Positions 53,972-63,603 of a stretch of DNA of 64,000 nt are shown here, one piece after another. The stretch covers positions 1 through 64,000 of the forward strand of contig CAVYPA010000002.1 of assembly GCA_963770295.1 (NCBI GenBank), in the 5' to 3' direction. Source of the stretch: AWTP1-13 sp963770295. GTDB lineage: Bacteria; Pseudomonadota; Alphaproteobacteria; Rhizobiales; Hyphomicrobiaceae. Every line of letters begins with the position of its first letter. The stretch's first letter is position 1. The position numbers and the translations under genes were made by a program. Below the pieces are notes generated by a model. It was given only the letters and a program-made list of their open reading frames with translations, did no database searches and was not told the origin of the DNA.

Positions 53972-54679
53972 TCCTCTCAGGAGATCTCGCGCGCGGGCAG
54001 TGGTCCTTTGTGCAACGGACCGAAGGGCAGAACGGGCGCATTAAGCGCATCATGATCGTTGCAGTGGCGCGAAAGCTCGCCATTGCCCTCTGGCGCTATC
54101 TCGAGCAAGGTCTGGTTCCGCAAGGAGCGACCCTCACGCGATAACGTCAACAGCGCGCTGAGTTCCGATACCCAGTCCGGTGTGTCGGGCAGGTCGGATG
54201 TGTGGCTGGGGGTCCGCATCGCAGATCGGCGCTTGCCAATCTGCCGTTCGAAAGATGAGCCCCATCCCTCCTGCGCGATCGTCCATGCATGCAGCACCTT
54301 GGCAAGCCGGATCGGAGCTGCCGGATATAAGTTGATGCGAACATCGCACGCGCCATGGACTTCGCAGCAAGACCTGCCGAAAGCAACTCCGAGATCGGAA
54401 TAACGCGCGACGTCAAGACCGAGACCCCTCTCGTTTCCAAGCATAGCGCGGTGCTCGATCGGTCAATGACAAGCCCTGTCGGGCGGGCGCAACCGCGCCC
54501 GTCATTGACGGATCTTGCTCGCCCGCGCTCGTGAGAACGGTAGGGCCGGGACGAAAGAATGGGGCGTTCTCCAAGCCGAACAAAAGAATATGAGGCGAGG
54601 GAAGGAAGAAGAAGCCCTACAGCGCTTGACAGGAGGCCCGCCCATATAAGCGGACCGCACAAAGCGGAGGGAGAAATCC
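53972..54679. other. Intergenic, no firm gene
   Basis: Minus frames 53977-54444 and 54147-54662 are open but match nothing recognisable and overlap each other. GGGCG...CGCCC stem near 54490-54510 may be a terminator. No promoter assignment is possible. Confidence 0.4.
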
Positions 54680-55054
54680 CTATTCGTGCTCGCCGAGGTA
54701 GCCTTGGATGGTACGCAGGAGCTGCAGCAGACTATAGGGTTTGGTGACATAATGATCGCACCCCGCAGCCCGTGCTTTCTCTTCATCGCCCTTCATGGCG
54801 AATGAGCTGACGGCTATGACGGGTGTCTTTGCCAGGGTCGGATCTGCCTTGATCTGCCGGGTGGCCTCGTAGCCGTCCATGAGGGGAAGCTGAATGTCCA
54901 TAAGAATGAGATCGGGGCGCTCGGATTTCGCTTTGGCTACGCCCTCGCGTCCGTCTGCAGCCTCGACAACCGCATAGCTAGAGCCGCTTAGGAGGTCGCG
55001 CAGGACACCGCGCAGGTCTTCCTGGTCGTCGATAATGAGGATGCGCTTGCTCAT
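54680..55054 (-). CDS. Single-domain response regulator (DivK/CheY-like)
   Basis: 124 residues, a receiver only. Acidic pair in LIIDDQEDLRG, phosphoacceptor in PDLILMDIQLPLMDG (about D53), switch residue S in IAVSSFA, lysine in HYVTKPYS. It passes phosphate or binds a partner rather than DNA. Last gene of the signalling cluster. It is nearly the same as the broken receiver at 57497-57661 in its first 55 residues. Confidence 0.9.
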   Translation of the reverse strand: MSKRILIIDDQEDLRGVLRDLLSGSSYAVVEAADGREGVAKAKSERPDLILMDIQLPLMDGYEATRQIKADPTLAKTPVIAVSSFAMKGDEEKARAAGCDHYVTKPYSLLQLLRTIQGYLGEHE

Positions 55055-55102
55055 GAACCGCTCGCTTCAGATACAAAGCTCAATAGGAGGCCAATGCCAT
55101 GT

Positions 55103-56251
55103 TCACGAAGCATCCTGTTCACGAAGGCCGACAACGTTGAATGCTGCGGTCGGCCGATGCAGGCCCTTTAGCATGAGCTCACCAGCAGGCTCGGCGACGA
55201 AAAATGCATCGACGGCGGCTAATACCTTGCGATCGATCAAAATCTGGTTGTCCGCAGCCCTGGCGCACAGGCGCGCCGCCAGATTGACGACAGTGCCTAT
55301 CGCTGCGTAATCGAAACGTCCTTCAAAGCCAATGCGGCCCAGCGTGGCATACCCGTGAGCGATACCGATTCCGAACCCGAGTTGGTGACCTTGCCTGCCC
55401 CACTGCGCCACCAATTCCGCCATTAAGGTCCGCATCTTCATGGCCATTCGGACGGCCCGCTCGCACGGATCAGGGCACGGTAGTGGATCATTGAACCAGA
55501 CCATGACACCATCGCCAGCATAGCGCTCGAGCGTGCCTCCAAATTGGTGAATTAGTCTCCCCAACGTTTCATGGTATTGACGCATGACTTGCATCACGTC
55601 CTCAGGTTCGGCGACTTCTGTGAACCCCGTGAAGTCCCGCAAGTCGCAATGAACCGCTGTAATTTCCCGGCGATGGCTTTCCAACAACTGTTCACCGCCG
55701 GAAGACAGAACGAGCTCAGCAATTTGCGGTGACAGGAAGCGTCTTAGTCGGCTGATACGCTCGATTTCTGCCAATTGATCGTTCACGCGTTGCTGCAGGG
55801 TGGTGTTCCATTGGGCAAGCTCGTCCGCTTGCGCCGCAAGCCTCTTAGACTGCTCATGCACAGTGTCGTGCAGTTCCTTGATACGCAAAGCAGAGCGCAC
55901 ACGGGCCACCAGCGCGGCCTGATCAATTGGTTTGGTAACGTATTCATCGCCGCCCGCTTCCAACCCACGAACGACGTCCTTGCTGTCGGCTCGCGCTGTG
56001 ACCAGAATGATGGGCATGAACGGCAAGTTCTTATCGGCCTTTAGCCGATGGCAGACCTCGAACCCGTCCATCTTTGGCATCATAAGGTCGAGAAGTACGA
56101 GATCTGGCAGCTTGCTGAGGGCGCAGGCGAGAGCCTCCTCACCATCATTTGCCAAGACAATATCGTAGCCGCGGGCCTCGAGCAGTCGCCCAAGGATGTC
56201 GCGATTGGCCTCATTGTCGTCAGCAATGAGAATCAAGGGTGGCTGGCGCAC
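55103..56251 (-). CDS. Response regulator with adenylate/guanylate cyclase output
   Basis: 382 residues. Receiver 1-120 (LIADDNEANRDILG; phosphoacceptor in PDLVLLDLMMPKMDG; TKPID). Coiled linker to ~185 (VHEQSKRLAAQADELAQWN). Class III cyclase 195-370: VHCDLRDFTGFTEVAEPED, GTLERYAGDGVMVWFNDPL and FDYAAIGTVVNLAARLCA contain the two metal aspartates and the transition-state Asn/Arg region. It makes cAMP (or cGMP) in response to phosphorylation by one of the adjacent kinases. Confidence 0.92.
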   Translation of the reverse strand: MRQPPLILIADDNEANRDILGRLLEARGYDIVLANDGEEALACALSKLPDLVLLDLMMPKMDGFEVCHRLKADKNLPFMPIILVTARADSKDVVRGLEAGGDEYVTKPIDQAALVARVRSALRIKELHDTVHEQSKRLAAQADELAQWNTTLQQRVNDQLAEIERISRLRRFLSPQIAELVLSSGGEQLLESHRREITAVHCDLRDFTGFTEVAEPEDVMQVMRQYHETLGRLIHQFGGTLERYAGDGVMVWFNDPLPCPDPCERAVRMAMKMRTLMAELVAQWGRQGHQLGFGIGIAHGYATLGRIGFEGRFDYAAIGTVVNLAARLCARAADNQILIDRKVLAAVDAFFVAEPAGELMLKGLHRPTAAFNVVGLREQDAS

Positions 56252-56377
56252 ATTTATACCCGACCGATTATTAGCGCCTCCTCACGAGGAGGCGCGGGTG
56301 CTGGATGATTTGGCGACGTAAGCATCGCAAAGGGTGGCCTACGAGCAGGTCTCGCAGAACAATCAAGCCACGCTTGC

Positions 56378-57473
56378 TCACACCCTATCCCCACTGAGTT
56401 CGGCCCGAATGGGCAGGGTGAAATGAAATGCTGATCCCTTGCCACCTTCCGAGTCCACCCAAATTTGTCCACCATGCAACTCCACAATGCGCTTGGCAAT
56501 TGCGAGCCCGAGCCCCGTACCACCTTTTGCTTTGGTACTGGAGCTATCTACCTGATGAAATTGCTCGAAGATGCGTTTCTGCTCCGCCACGGCAATCCCT
56601 GGTCCCGTGTCGGTGACACAGACCTCAAAGGTATCATTCCCCGCCGTCGCGCTGATCCGCACCTCACCCTTGTCGGTGAATTTGATAGCATTGCCGACGA
56701 GGTTGAGCAGGACCTGGGTGAGGCGCTGCTCGTCGCCGACGCCCACTGGTAAGCGCTTGGCAACGTCGGTCTTGAGCCCAAGCTCCTTAGTTTCTGCCAG
56801 GGCCTCGGTTGCCGCGCGCACTGTCTCAACCACGTTCTCGAGGGCGTATTCGCCGAGGTTCAGGCTGAACTGGCCAGAACTCGATCTTGGCGATGTCGAG
56901 CACGGTGTTGATCAACCCCAGCAGGTGCTTGCCGTTGGAGCGGATGCGGGTAAGCGCATCCAGCGATTTCTCGGGCAGCGGACCATAGAAGCCCTCCTGG
57001 ATCAGCTCGGCATAACCCAGGATCGCGGCCAGCGGGGTTCTAAGCTCGTGGCTCATGTTGGCAACGAATTGCGACTTGTGCTGGCTGGCGAACTCAAGCT
57101 CCCGGTTCTTCTGCGCGATCTCCTCAAACAAGCGGGCGTTCTCCAGCGCAATCGCGGACCGGTCGGCGAAGGCCTGCATCAGGCGGATGATGGCCTGCGG
57201 GAACTCGCCAGGCTGGCGACGCCGCAGGATGAGCGTGCGAAGCGGCTCCTCCGCGCCGAGTAGTGGGACGATAAGAGATGCGCGGAACCCCGCTTCCAGA
57301 ACCAAGTCCCGCAAGGGTTCGCTCGGGCGTTGATTCAGATCTGGAATTTGTAGTGGCTGTCGCTTCGCAATCGCCTCGCCTAGGCCAGATTCTCTCGCAG
57401 AAATGTCAAGCTTTTGGAGTCGAGCAACGAAGTCCTCAGTGAGCCCCCGTCTCGCCGAGTTCGAAGGTGCCAA
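56378..57473 (-). pseudogene. GAF histidine kinase (second copy), truncated and frameshifted
   Basis: From 57473: GAF remnant (GEAIAKRQPLQIPDLNQRPS; ASLIVPLLGAEEPL), HisKA with FVANMSHELRTPLAAILGYA, then a break near 56870 inside KIE; the ATPase resumes as TVRAATEALAETKELGL, NLVGNAIKFTD, DTGPGIAV and GGTGLGLAIAKRIVELHGG. One indel separates the halves; the N-terminus is cut at a junction with a receiver remnant. The HisKA and ATPase parts are close to those of the kinase at 57658-60082. Confidence 0.75.
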
Positions 57474-57496
57474 GCTCCTTGCGATAGTAGAATATC

Positions 57497-57661
57497 GATG
57501 TCCATGAGGATGAGATCTGGGCGATCCGATTTGGCCGTTGCGATGGCCGCCTGCCCGTCTGGCGCTTCAAGGACAGCTTAACCCGAGCCGGTCAAGAGAT
57601 CGCGTAGGACGCCGCGCAGGTCCTCCTGGTCCTCGACGACGAGAATGCGTTTGCCGGTCAT
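57497..57661 (-). pseudogene. Receiver-domain remnant with premature stop
   Basis: ATG 57661 overlaps the kinase stop as ATGA. MTGKRILVVEDQEDLRGVLR then DLLTGSG is followed by TAA at 57580-57578 where the paralogue at 54680 has tyrosine. The frame continues AVLEAPDGQAAIATAKSD and RPDLILMDI, then breaks off at the phosphoacceptor site and joins kinase sequence. It was a CheY/DivK-like receiver coupled to the first kinase. Confidence 0.7.
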
Positions 57662-60082
57662 GGCTCAACTCCGTGCCCGGCGGCGCGGATCGGCAGCTGC
57701 AGCTGAAAGGTGGCGCCCCGGCCCAGTATCGACTCCACCCAGATACGCCCGCCGTGCATCTCTATGATCTGCTTGGCGATGGCCAGACCCAGCCCGGTCC
57801 CACCCTTGAGCTTGGTGTCGGAGCTGTCGACCTGGTGGAATTGCTCGAAGATGCGGGTCTGCTCCTCGGAAGGGATTCCTGGCCCGGTGTCCGCCACCGT
57901 GATGGCGAACTGGTCGTTCGCGGCCGCGGCCGCAATCCGCACCTCGCCCACATCTGTGAACTTGATGGCATTACCGACCAGGTTGAGTAGCACTTGAGTC
58001 AGGCGTTGCTCGTCGCCAAGCCCGATCGGCAGGGACCTCGCAACATCCGCCTTGAGCCCGAGCTTCTTGTTCTCCGCCAACGCCTCCGTGGCGGCGCGCA
58101 CCGTCTCGACCACGTTCTCCAGGGCATACTCGGCGAGATTGAGCTTGAACTGTCCTGACTCGATCTTGGCGATGTCAAGAACGGTGTTGATGAGACCGAG
58201 CAGGTGCCTGCCGTTTGAGCGGATGCGACCGAGCGCATCCAACGATTTTGGACCCTGGGGCTCATAGAAGCCCTCCTGGATCAGCTCGGCGTATCCTAGG
58301 ATCGCGGCGAGCGGCGTCCTGAGCTCATGGCTCATGTTGGCGACGAACTGCGACTTGTGCTGGCTGGCGATCTTGAGATTCTCAACTGTAGTGGCGAGTT
58401 CACTTGTGCGCGCCTGCAACTCTTCGAGAAGGCGCGCGTTATCGATGGCGATGACGGCCTGGTCGGCGAAGGTCTGCAGCAGTTCAATCTGCTTCCTAGT
58501 CAGCTCGAAGCCAGCCTCCGGGTGGGTGAGGATAATGGTGCCGATGCCCTTGTCCTGATTCACCAGGGGCACGAAAGCAATGGAGCGAAATCCGCACAGC
58601 CACCTGAACCTTGCGGGTAAACTCAGGCGTATCGGGTGCTGTGGCGTCGGGGATCACCACCATTCGCCGCTCGAGCATGGCGCGGGCCGACGGCACCCGC
58701 TCCGGATCGAAGGGAACAGGGTACACCTCCTGCATGCGACGGATGTCGGATGCAGGATTCAGGGTCGCCGATCCATTCCAGTGCAGGCACTCATCCTTGA
58801 GGGTAGTGATGGTTGCGGTGCAGGGGTAGAAGAGCCGCGCCGCATTCTCTACGATCGCGTCAAATACTGGCTGGATCTCGGCTTTCGTGCGGCTGATTAT
58901 GTCGAGGATCCCGCTGGTCGCGGTCTGGTATTCGAGCGACTCAGTCAATTCGCGCGTCCCAGCCTGAACCTCCTCAAACAGACGCGTGTTCTCGATGGCG
59001 ATGACGGCCTGGTCGGCGAAGGTCTCCAGCAGCTCGATCTGCCTCAGTGTGAAAGGGGCCACGCGCGTGCGGTAGAGCGAGAGCAGGCCCACCGGCCGGC
59101 CGTCACGCAACAGTGGCACGCCCAGCATGCTGCGCGCCCCTGTGATGCGCGTGAAGTCGCGGAACGTGTACTCGGCGTCGGCCTCCACGTTCGGGATGTG
59201 CACAGGCCTACCCCCGGCGATCGTGCGTCCGGCGAGCGAGCCGCGGTCGATTACCTGGCCGATCTTGCTCAGCGCCTGCACCATATCGGTGGGGAAGCCA
59301 TACCGCGCCCGACCGGGCAGGCTGGCGTCGCGCTGGACGTGGATGGCCACCATCGGCGCGTCGCACAGGTGCGCGGCGGAGGCGACCAGCGTATCGAGCA
59401 CGGGCTGCAGCTCGAACTTCGACCGGCTGATGGCCCCTAGCACCTCGCTCGTCGCCGTCTGCTGCTCGAGCGCTTCTGCTAGCTCCCGCGTCCGCGCCTC
59501 CACCTCCTCAAACAGACGCGTGTTCTCGATGGCGATCACGGCTTGATCGGCGAAGGTTTGCACGAGTTCAATTTGCTTTGCCGTGAAAGGCCGCACCTCG
59601 CGGCGCCCGCATCCGATCACGCCGACTACGATGTCCTCTCTGAGCATTGGCACGGCGAGAATCGTGCGAACCCCTGCTGCCTGTGGACCTACCCATGCAT
59701 ACTCGGGATCCTTCAACACGTCATGGATGTGGACAACCTGGCGCTCAAGCACTGCCCTTCCCGTCGCCGATTGGCGGCCCTGAGGGATCGGGTTCTGCTT
59801 TGCGACCTGGATGAACTCGGGAGAGGCGCCATAGATGGCTGCAGCGCGATAGACCTCGCCATCTTGCCTGATGATGAGCCCCGTTTCCGCGCTCGTGAGC
59901 TGCACGGCGGTCTGTATTAAACTGTCCAGCACTTCTTGCAGATCGAAAGTCGAACGGCTGACGGCCTTGAGAACCTCGGCAGTGGCCACCTCGCGTCGAT
60001 GAGCTTCGGTCAGCTCTCGCTCCAGCTCGGTGACCCTGCGGGCGAGTTGTTGATCCGCGTCGGCTGTCGTGTCGGACGCCAT
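57658..60082 (-). pseudogene. Multi-GAF histidine kinase, split by one frameshift
   Basis: About 808 residues if joined. Coiled start (RRVTELERELTEAHRREVAT), then three GAF domains, each begun by a repeated linker (AISRSKFELQPVLDTLV; IISRTKAEIQPVFDAIV) and ended by FADQAVIAIENTRLFEEV. The third GAF is broken near 58605: after KVQVA one base shift gives CGFRSIAFVPLVNQDKG. Then HisKA FVANMSHELRTPLAAILGYA, N box NLVGNAIKFTD, DTGPGIPS and GGTGLGLAIAKQIIEMHGG. Cytoplasmic, no membrane helix. Head of the cluster, with a PmrA-like box 30 bp upstream. Confidence 0.82.
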
Positions 60083-60103
60083 GGCAACATCCAATTTTTT
60101 TGA

Positions 60104-60122
60104 ATTCGACAGCTGCCTTAAT
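60104..60122 (-). promoter_or_regulatory. PmrA/QseB-like box E
   Basis: Plus-strand TCGACA-GCTGC-CTTAAT, about 25-40 bp upstream of the multi-GAF kinase start at 60082. It is the weakest of the five in its distal half. Confidence 0.35.
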
Positions 60123-60477
60123 GTTAACTGACGAACCTAGACCATCCTACGCGAGGCTGTGGTCTTACGAAATGACTTCCGGCGCGCAGGAAGCGAGCCA
60201 CAAGGTGCTAAATCGAATGATCCGATCCTGACGTCCCATGGCACGATTGCCTCCCGGCGATGTCCGCTTCAGGCATTGCGCGGGGCCACAATCCCAACAA
60301 CCTATGTCGCTTGCTGTGCAGGTTTTCACCGTCGTCCAACCGCCCGATCGCCGCTTCACCTGCACAAAAGCGGACAACGAAGCCCCGCCTGCACCTCGGC
60401 GGCGGCCATTGTGGGGTCGACGCCGGCTCGATTGTCAGGCGCACGACGCCGGGCCGACCTCCTTTTTGTCCGCTGAA
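60123..60477. other. Intergenic, nothing recognised
   Basis: Plus and minus open frames here are arginine/proline-rich and match no family. Confidence 0.4.
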
Positions 60478-60888
60478 CTAGGGCGCCAGTTTCTCGGCGT
60501 TACCAGGCGCCGTCTTCACAACCTTGGCACGGGTCTGGCCGGTGGCTGAGTCGATTATCGAAACCGTCTCACCAGTCTTGTCCCAGCGTCCACACGGAGC
60601 AGGCGGCCTCTGCTTCCATTCGGTGCACAGCAAATCGCCTTTCATTTGCCACGTGCCCGTCCACATGGCCCCAGTCGGCGTCTTGTAGATGGCCGTCCCA
60701 TCCTCAGTCCAATGGAGTACGCCCTGCCCAGCCGCTCCAGTGACTGACGAGGCAGTAGTCTCCAAGTAGACGGTCTTACCTATGGCAAACGCTCTGATGT
60801 CTGCAGCCGTCATGTCCGCGGCGAGCGCCGAACCGGCCAGGCCGACGACGCCAATGGCAACGCAGATGGTACGCGCAGCAATACGCAT
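60478..60888 (-). CDS. Secreted DUF995-like small protein
   Basis: 136 residues. Signal peptide ICVAIGVVGLAGSALA. The mature part AADIRAFAIGKTVYLETTAS, GVLHWTEDGTAIYKTPTG, WTGTWQMKGDLLCTEW and CGRWDKTGETVSIID follows the DUF995 layout (IGKTVY...G.W...GDLLC...C). Two or three cysteines could pair. Function unknown, periplasmic. Confidence 0.65.
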   Translation of the reverse strand: MRIAARTICVAIGVVGLAGSALAADMTAADIRAFAIGKTVYLETTASSVTGAAGQGVLHWTEDGTAIYKTPTGAMWTGTWQMKGDLLCTEWKQRPPAPCGRWDKTGETVSIIDSATGQTRAKVVKTAPGNAEKLAP

Positions 60889-61272
60889 GTGTGATTCTCC
60901 CTCAAGTCATCCGAGTTCGATTTGACGGTTGTTCCCAATCACCCGGAGTATCCGCTATCGTAGGGTGGACGCAGCCGGCGAGCAAGACGAGCACAGACTG
61001 GCACCTCGGCGCTCCAGGCCCGGCCATCCTAGGCAACCCTCGAAGCTACATCGGGGGTAAGTCGCCTCGTCCGTGGAGGGACATACAGGCTAGCCGCGCC
61101 ATTTCTCATCGAAGCTTTGCCATGCAGGCAAGGTCGTGTACGATCATGGTGGTCGGCGCCGCTCCACTCCCGATGCTCCCGGGATACAGCTCCTCGTTGA
61201 TTACCTAAGTTGGTCAAAAGCCCGACACCCGACCAGTGTGCATCGAATCTGGATCGTATAGGGAGAGACACA
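60889..61272. other. Intergenic, nothing recognised
   Basis: Divergent promoter region of the DUF995-like gene and the dioxygenase. GGGAGAG at 61261-61267 is the ribosome binding site of the latter. Confidence 0.4.
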
Positions 61273-61878
61273 ATGGCGGAGAAAAGCGCAGACCTGGCGA
61301 CGCCTGCCGCGGCACCGCAATTGTTGCCAAGAACATCGTCGCAAATTCTCGGGCCTTTCTATCCACTGTGTGAGCCCTCGAAGGGCGGCGACCTCACGCG
61401 GGTCCCCGGGCGGACCGCGCGGGCGCAGGGACAGATCATCTATCTCGGTGGCCGTGTCCTCGATCGTGCAAGCAATCCGGTGCGCGGCGCCAAACTCGAA
61501 ATCTGGCAAGCGAACACCTTCGGTCGCTACAGCCACCCTAACGATGACAATCCGGCACCACTCGATCCCAATTTCGAGGGTTTCGCGGTCGTGCAGACGG
61601 ACGACGATGGCCTCTACAACCTGAAGACAATCAAGCCGGCGGCCTATCCGGCGGGTGCTGCGATGCGTCCTTCACACATTCACTTCGAGGTGTGGGGCAA
61701 GCGCGAACGGCTGGTCACCCAGTTGTACTTCAAGGGCGATCCATTTCACGACAAGGACCGCTTCCTGCTATCGGCGGAGCGTCCGGAAACGATCGTAATG
61801 CCGATCCTCGAGCCGCTCGCGGGGATGGACGCCGATGCCAAGCGCGTCGTCTTCGACATCGTGCTGATGCAAGGGTAA
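61273..61878 (+). CDS. Intradiol ring-cleavage dioxygenase
   Basis: 201 residues from ATG 61273. It has the non-haem iron ligands of the protocatechuate 3,4-dioxygenase beta / catechol 1,2-dioxygenase fold: Y86 (FGRYSHPNDD), Y125 (KPAAYPAG), H135 and H137 (MRPSHIHFEVWG). ILGPFYPLCEP and LEIWQANTFGRY are typical. It cleaves a catechol-type ring between the hydroxyls. The protein is shorter than most single-gene members, resembling PcaH-like or hydroxyquinol-type forms. Followed after 25 bp by an alpha/beta hydrolase, suggesting an aromatic-degradation operon. Confidence 0.88.
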   Translation: MAEKSADLATPAAAPQLLPRTSSQILGPFYPLCEPSKGGDLTRVPGRTARAQGQIIYLGGRVLDRASNPVRGAKLEIWQANTFGRYSHPNDDNPAPLDPNFEGFAVVQTDDDGLYNLKTIKPAAYPAGAAMRPSHIHFEVWGKRERLVTQLYFKGDPFHDKDRFLLSAERPETIVMPILEPLAGMDADAKRVVFDIVLMQG

Positions 61879-61903
61879 CAGCCAGCACTGGCGAGAGGGC
61901 TCG

Positions 61904-62722
61904 ATGGTGTTCCGCTTGCCCGAACAGGCGGCGGTCCGCGAGGGGTTGGCGGACACGCCGGGGGCGCGGCTTTGGTACTGGGACACCGGAGGTGGCGGTG
62001 AGCCGGTCGTGCTCAGTCATCCCTTGTCGCAAGGCAGTGCGATCTGGGCGCACCAGCAGCCGGTATTTGCCGCCGCGGGCTATCGGGTCGTCGGTTATTC
62101 CCGTCGCGGTTTTGACCGGTCGGAGCGAGGAACCGCGGAGGACCCAGGCACGGCAATCGGGGATTTTTGCCAACTCCTCGACGCCCTTGCGATCGACACG
62201 GCGCATGTGATCGGAGCCGCGGCCGGCGGGGGCATCGCGATGCGGCTCGCTGCAGCACATTCCGAACGGGTGAGTTCCTTGGTGCTTGCCGGCTCCATCG
62301 TTGCGCCGGCCGAGCCAGACTGGCTTGAAATGTACACAAGGCTCGACATTAAAGCGGTCAAGCCTCACGTCTCGACCGCATTCATCGAGCTTGGACCGTC
62401 TTACCGCGCGAGCAATCCCGAAGGCACGGCGAGGTTCGCGGCCCTTTCCGCGGAAGCCCACCGCAACCATCCCGTTGACCAGCCGTCAGGTCTCGAGCTG
62501 AACTGGAAGGCAATGGAGCGCACACGCGTTCCAGTCCTCCTGCTGACAGGCGAGGCGGATCTCTATGCTCCCCCTGCGCTGCAGCGCCTCATGGCTCAGC
62601 ATCTGCCGCTGCACGAGATCGCAACGATCCGAGAAGTTGGACACGCGCCCTATTGGGAAGCACCCGAGGCCTTCAACGGGCTTGTTCTCGATTTCCTGCG
62701 GCGGCACCGCTGGCAGCCATAG
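61904..62722 (+). CDS. Alpha/beta hydrolase-fold protein lacking the serine nucleophile
   Basis: 272 residues. Oxyanion region VVLSHPLSQGS, strand YRVVGYSRRGFDRSE, elbow VIGAAAGGGIAM at residues 102-113, acid in LTGEADLYAPP, histidine in EVGHAPYWEAPEAF. The elbow reads G-A-A106-A-G instead of G-x-S-x-G, so the nucleophile is alanine. The acid and His remain. Related to enol-lactone hydrolases and C-C hydrolases. Co-transcribed with the dioxygenase, so it may bind or tautomerise the ring-cleavage product without a covalent step (inference). Confidence 0.85.
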   Translation: MVFRLPEQAAVREGLADTPGARLWYWDTGGGGEPVVLSHPLSQGSAIWAHQQPVFAAAGYRVVGYSRRGFDRSERGTAEDPGTAIGDFCQLLDALAIDTAHVIGAAAGGGIAMRLAAAHSERVSSLVLAGSIVAPAEPDWLEMYTRLDIKAVKPHVSTAFIELGPSYRASNPEGTARFAALSAEAHRNHPVDQPSGLELNWKAMERTRVPVLLLTGEADLYAPPALQRLMAQHLPLHEIATIREVGHAPYWEAPEAFNGLVLDFLRRHRWQP

Positions 62723-63081
62723 GGCGCCGACGCCAGGGCGCTGATGAAGGGTCTCAGTGCGAACGGCGGGAGGACCGTGCTTGCCGCATAGGTCGTGGCG
62801 TGGATTGCGATCACCGCAATAGGGAAAACGTCGTGGTGCACACGCCGTCGGCTGCCATCGAAACCCGCAAATGAGGAAGCGCTAAGATCGGGAGACTCGT
62901 ATCGCAAGCTTTGCTTCTATCTCAAGTCAACACTTGTCACGCGGCATAATGAGGGTTCTACCTGATCCCGAAACTGCCGGGATTTCGGCAGCATGGTTGC
63001 TGCGCCGCTTGGCACTCCGAAGAACGACCCAAGGTCAGGTGCGAGCACAAATATCAGTCAAACCCCGTTGGGAGTTCCGCG
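62723..63081. other. Intergenic, nothing recognised
   Basis: No gene is supported in any frame. It holds the promoter region of the DUF1269 gene. Confidence 0.4.
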
Positions 63082-63603
63082 ATGAGCGACCTCATTGTCC
63101 TCGATTTTGACGGCACAGGCACCGCGGACGAGGTGCTGACAAGGTTGCGGAGCATGCAGAAGGAGCATCTTATTGATCTGGAGGATGCCTGCGTCGTCGT
63201 TCACACGGAGGCCGGCAAGCTCCAGGTCAAGCAGGCGGTCAACCTGACCAAAGCCGGAGCAGCGACCGGTTTCAGCACCGGCATGCTGATCGGCGCGCTA
63301 GCCGGCCTGCTGGTGCTCAATCCTCTTGCCGGAATGGTCGTCGGCGGTCTGAGCGGCGCCGGCTTTGGTGCCTTGTCGGGCAAGATGGCCGACTACGGTA
63401 TCAACGACGACTTCATCAAGGGCCTCGGCAATACAATTCCGAAGGGCTCATCGGCGCTGTTCGTCCTGGTTAAGAGTTCCACGCCCGATAAGGTTCTGCC
63501 AGAGATCGAGCCCTACAAGCCACGCGTGCTCAAGACATCGCTCTCCAAGCAGCAGGAGGACAAGCTACGAGCCGCACTGCAGACGAGCGCGCAGGCTGCG
63601 TAG
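63082..63603 (+). CDS. DUF1269-family membrane protein
   Basis: 173 residues. MSDLIVLDFDGTGTADEVL opens an N-terminal ferredoxin-like half (LEDACVVVHTEAGKLQVKQA), then a glycine-rich membrane hairpin (MLIGALAGLLVLNPLAGMVV; GGLSGAGFGALSGKMADYG) and the closing DDFIKGLGNTIPKGSSALFV. Function is unknown; it is often stress-linked and similar in plan to the YflT-type protein at 53390. TGGGAGTTCCGCG precedes the ATG. Confidence 0.88.
   Translation: MSDLIVLDFDGTGTADEVLTRLRSMQKEHLIDLEDACVVVHTEAGKLQVKQAVNLTKAGAATGFSTGMLIGALAGLLVLNPLAGMVVGGLSGAGFGALSGKMADYGINDDFIKGLGNTIPKGSSALFVLVKSSTPDKVLPEIEPYKPRVLKTSLSKQQEDKLRAALQTSAQAA

Noticed and set aside
53977..54444. Minus-strand open frame of 155 codons
   Set aside because: No signal, motif or family recognised, no clear ribosome binding site, and a competing overlapping frame is equally open.
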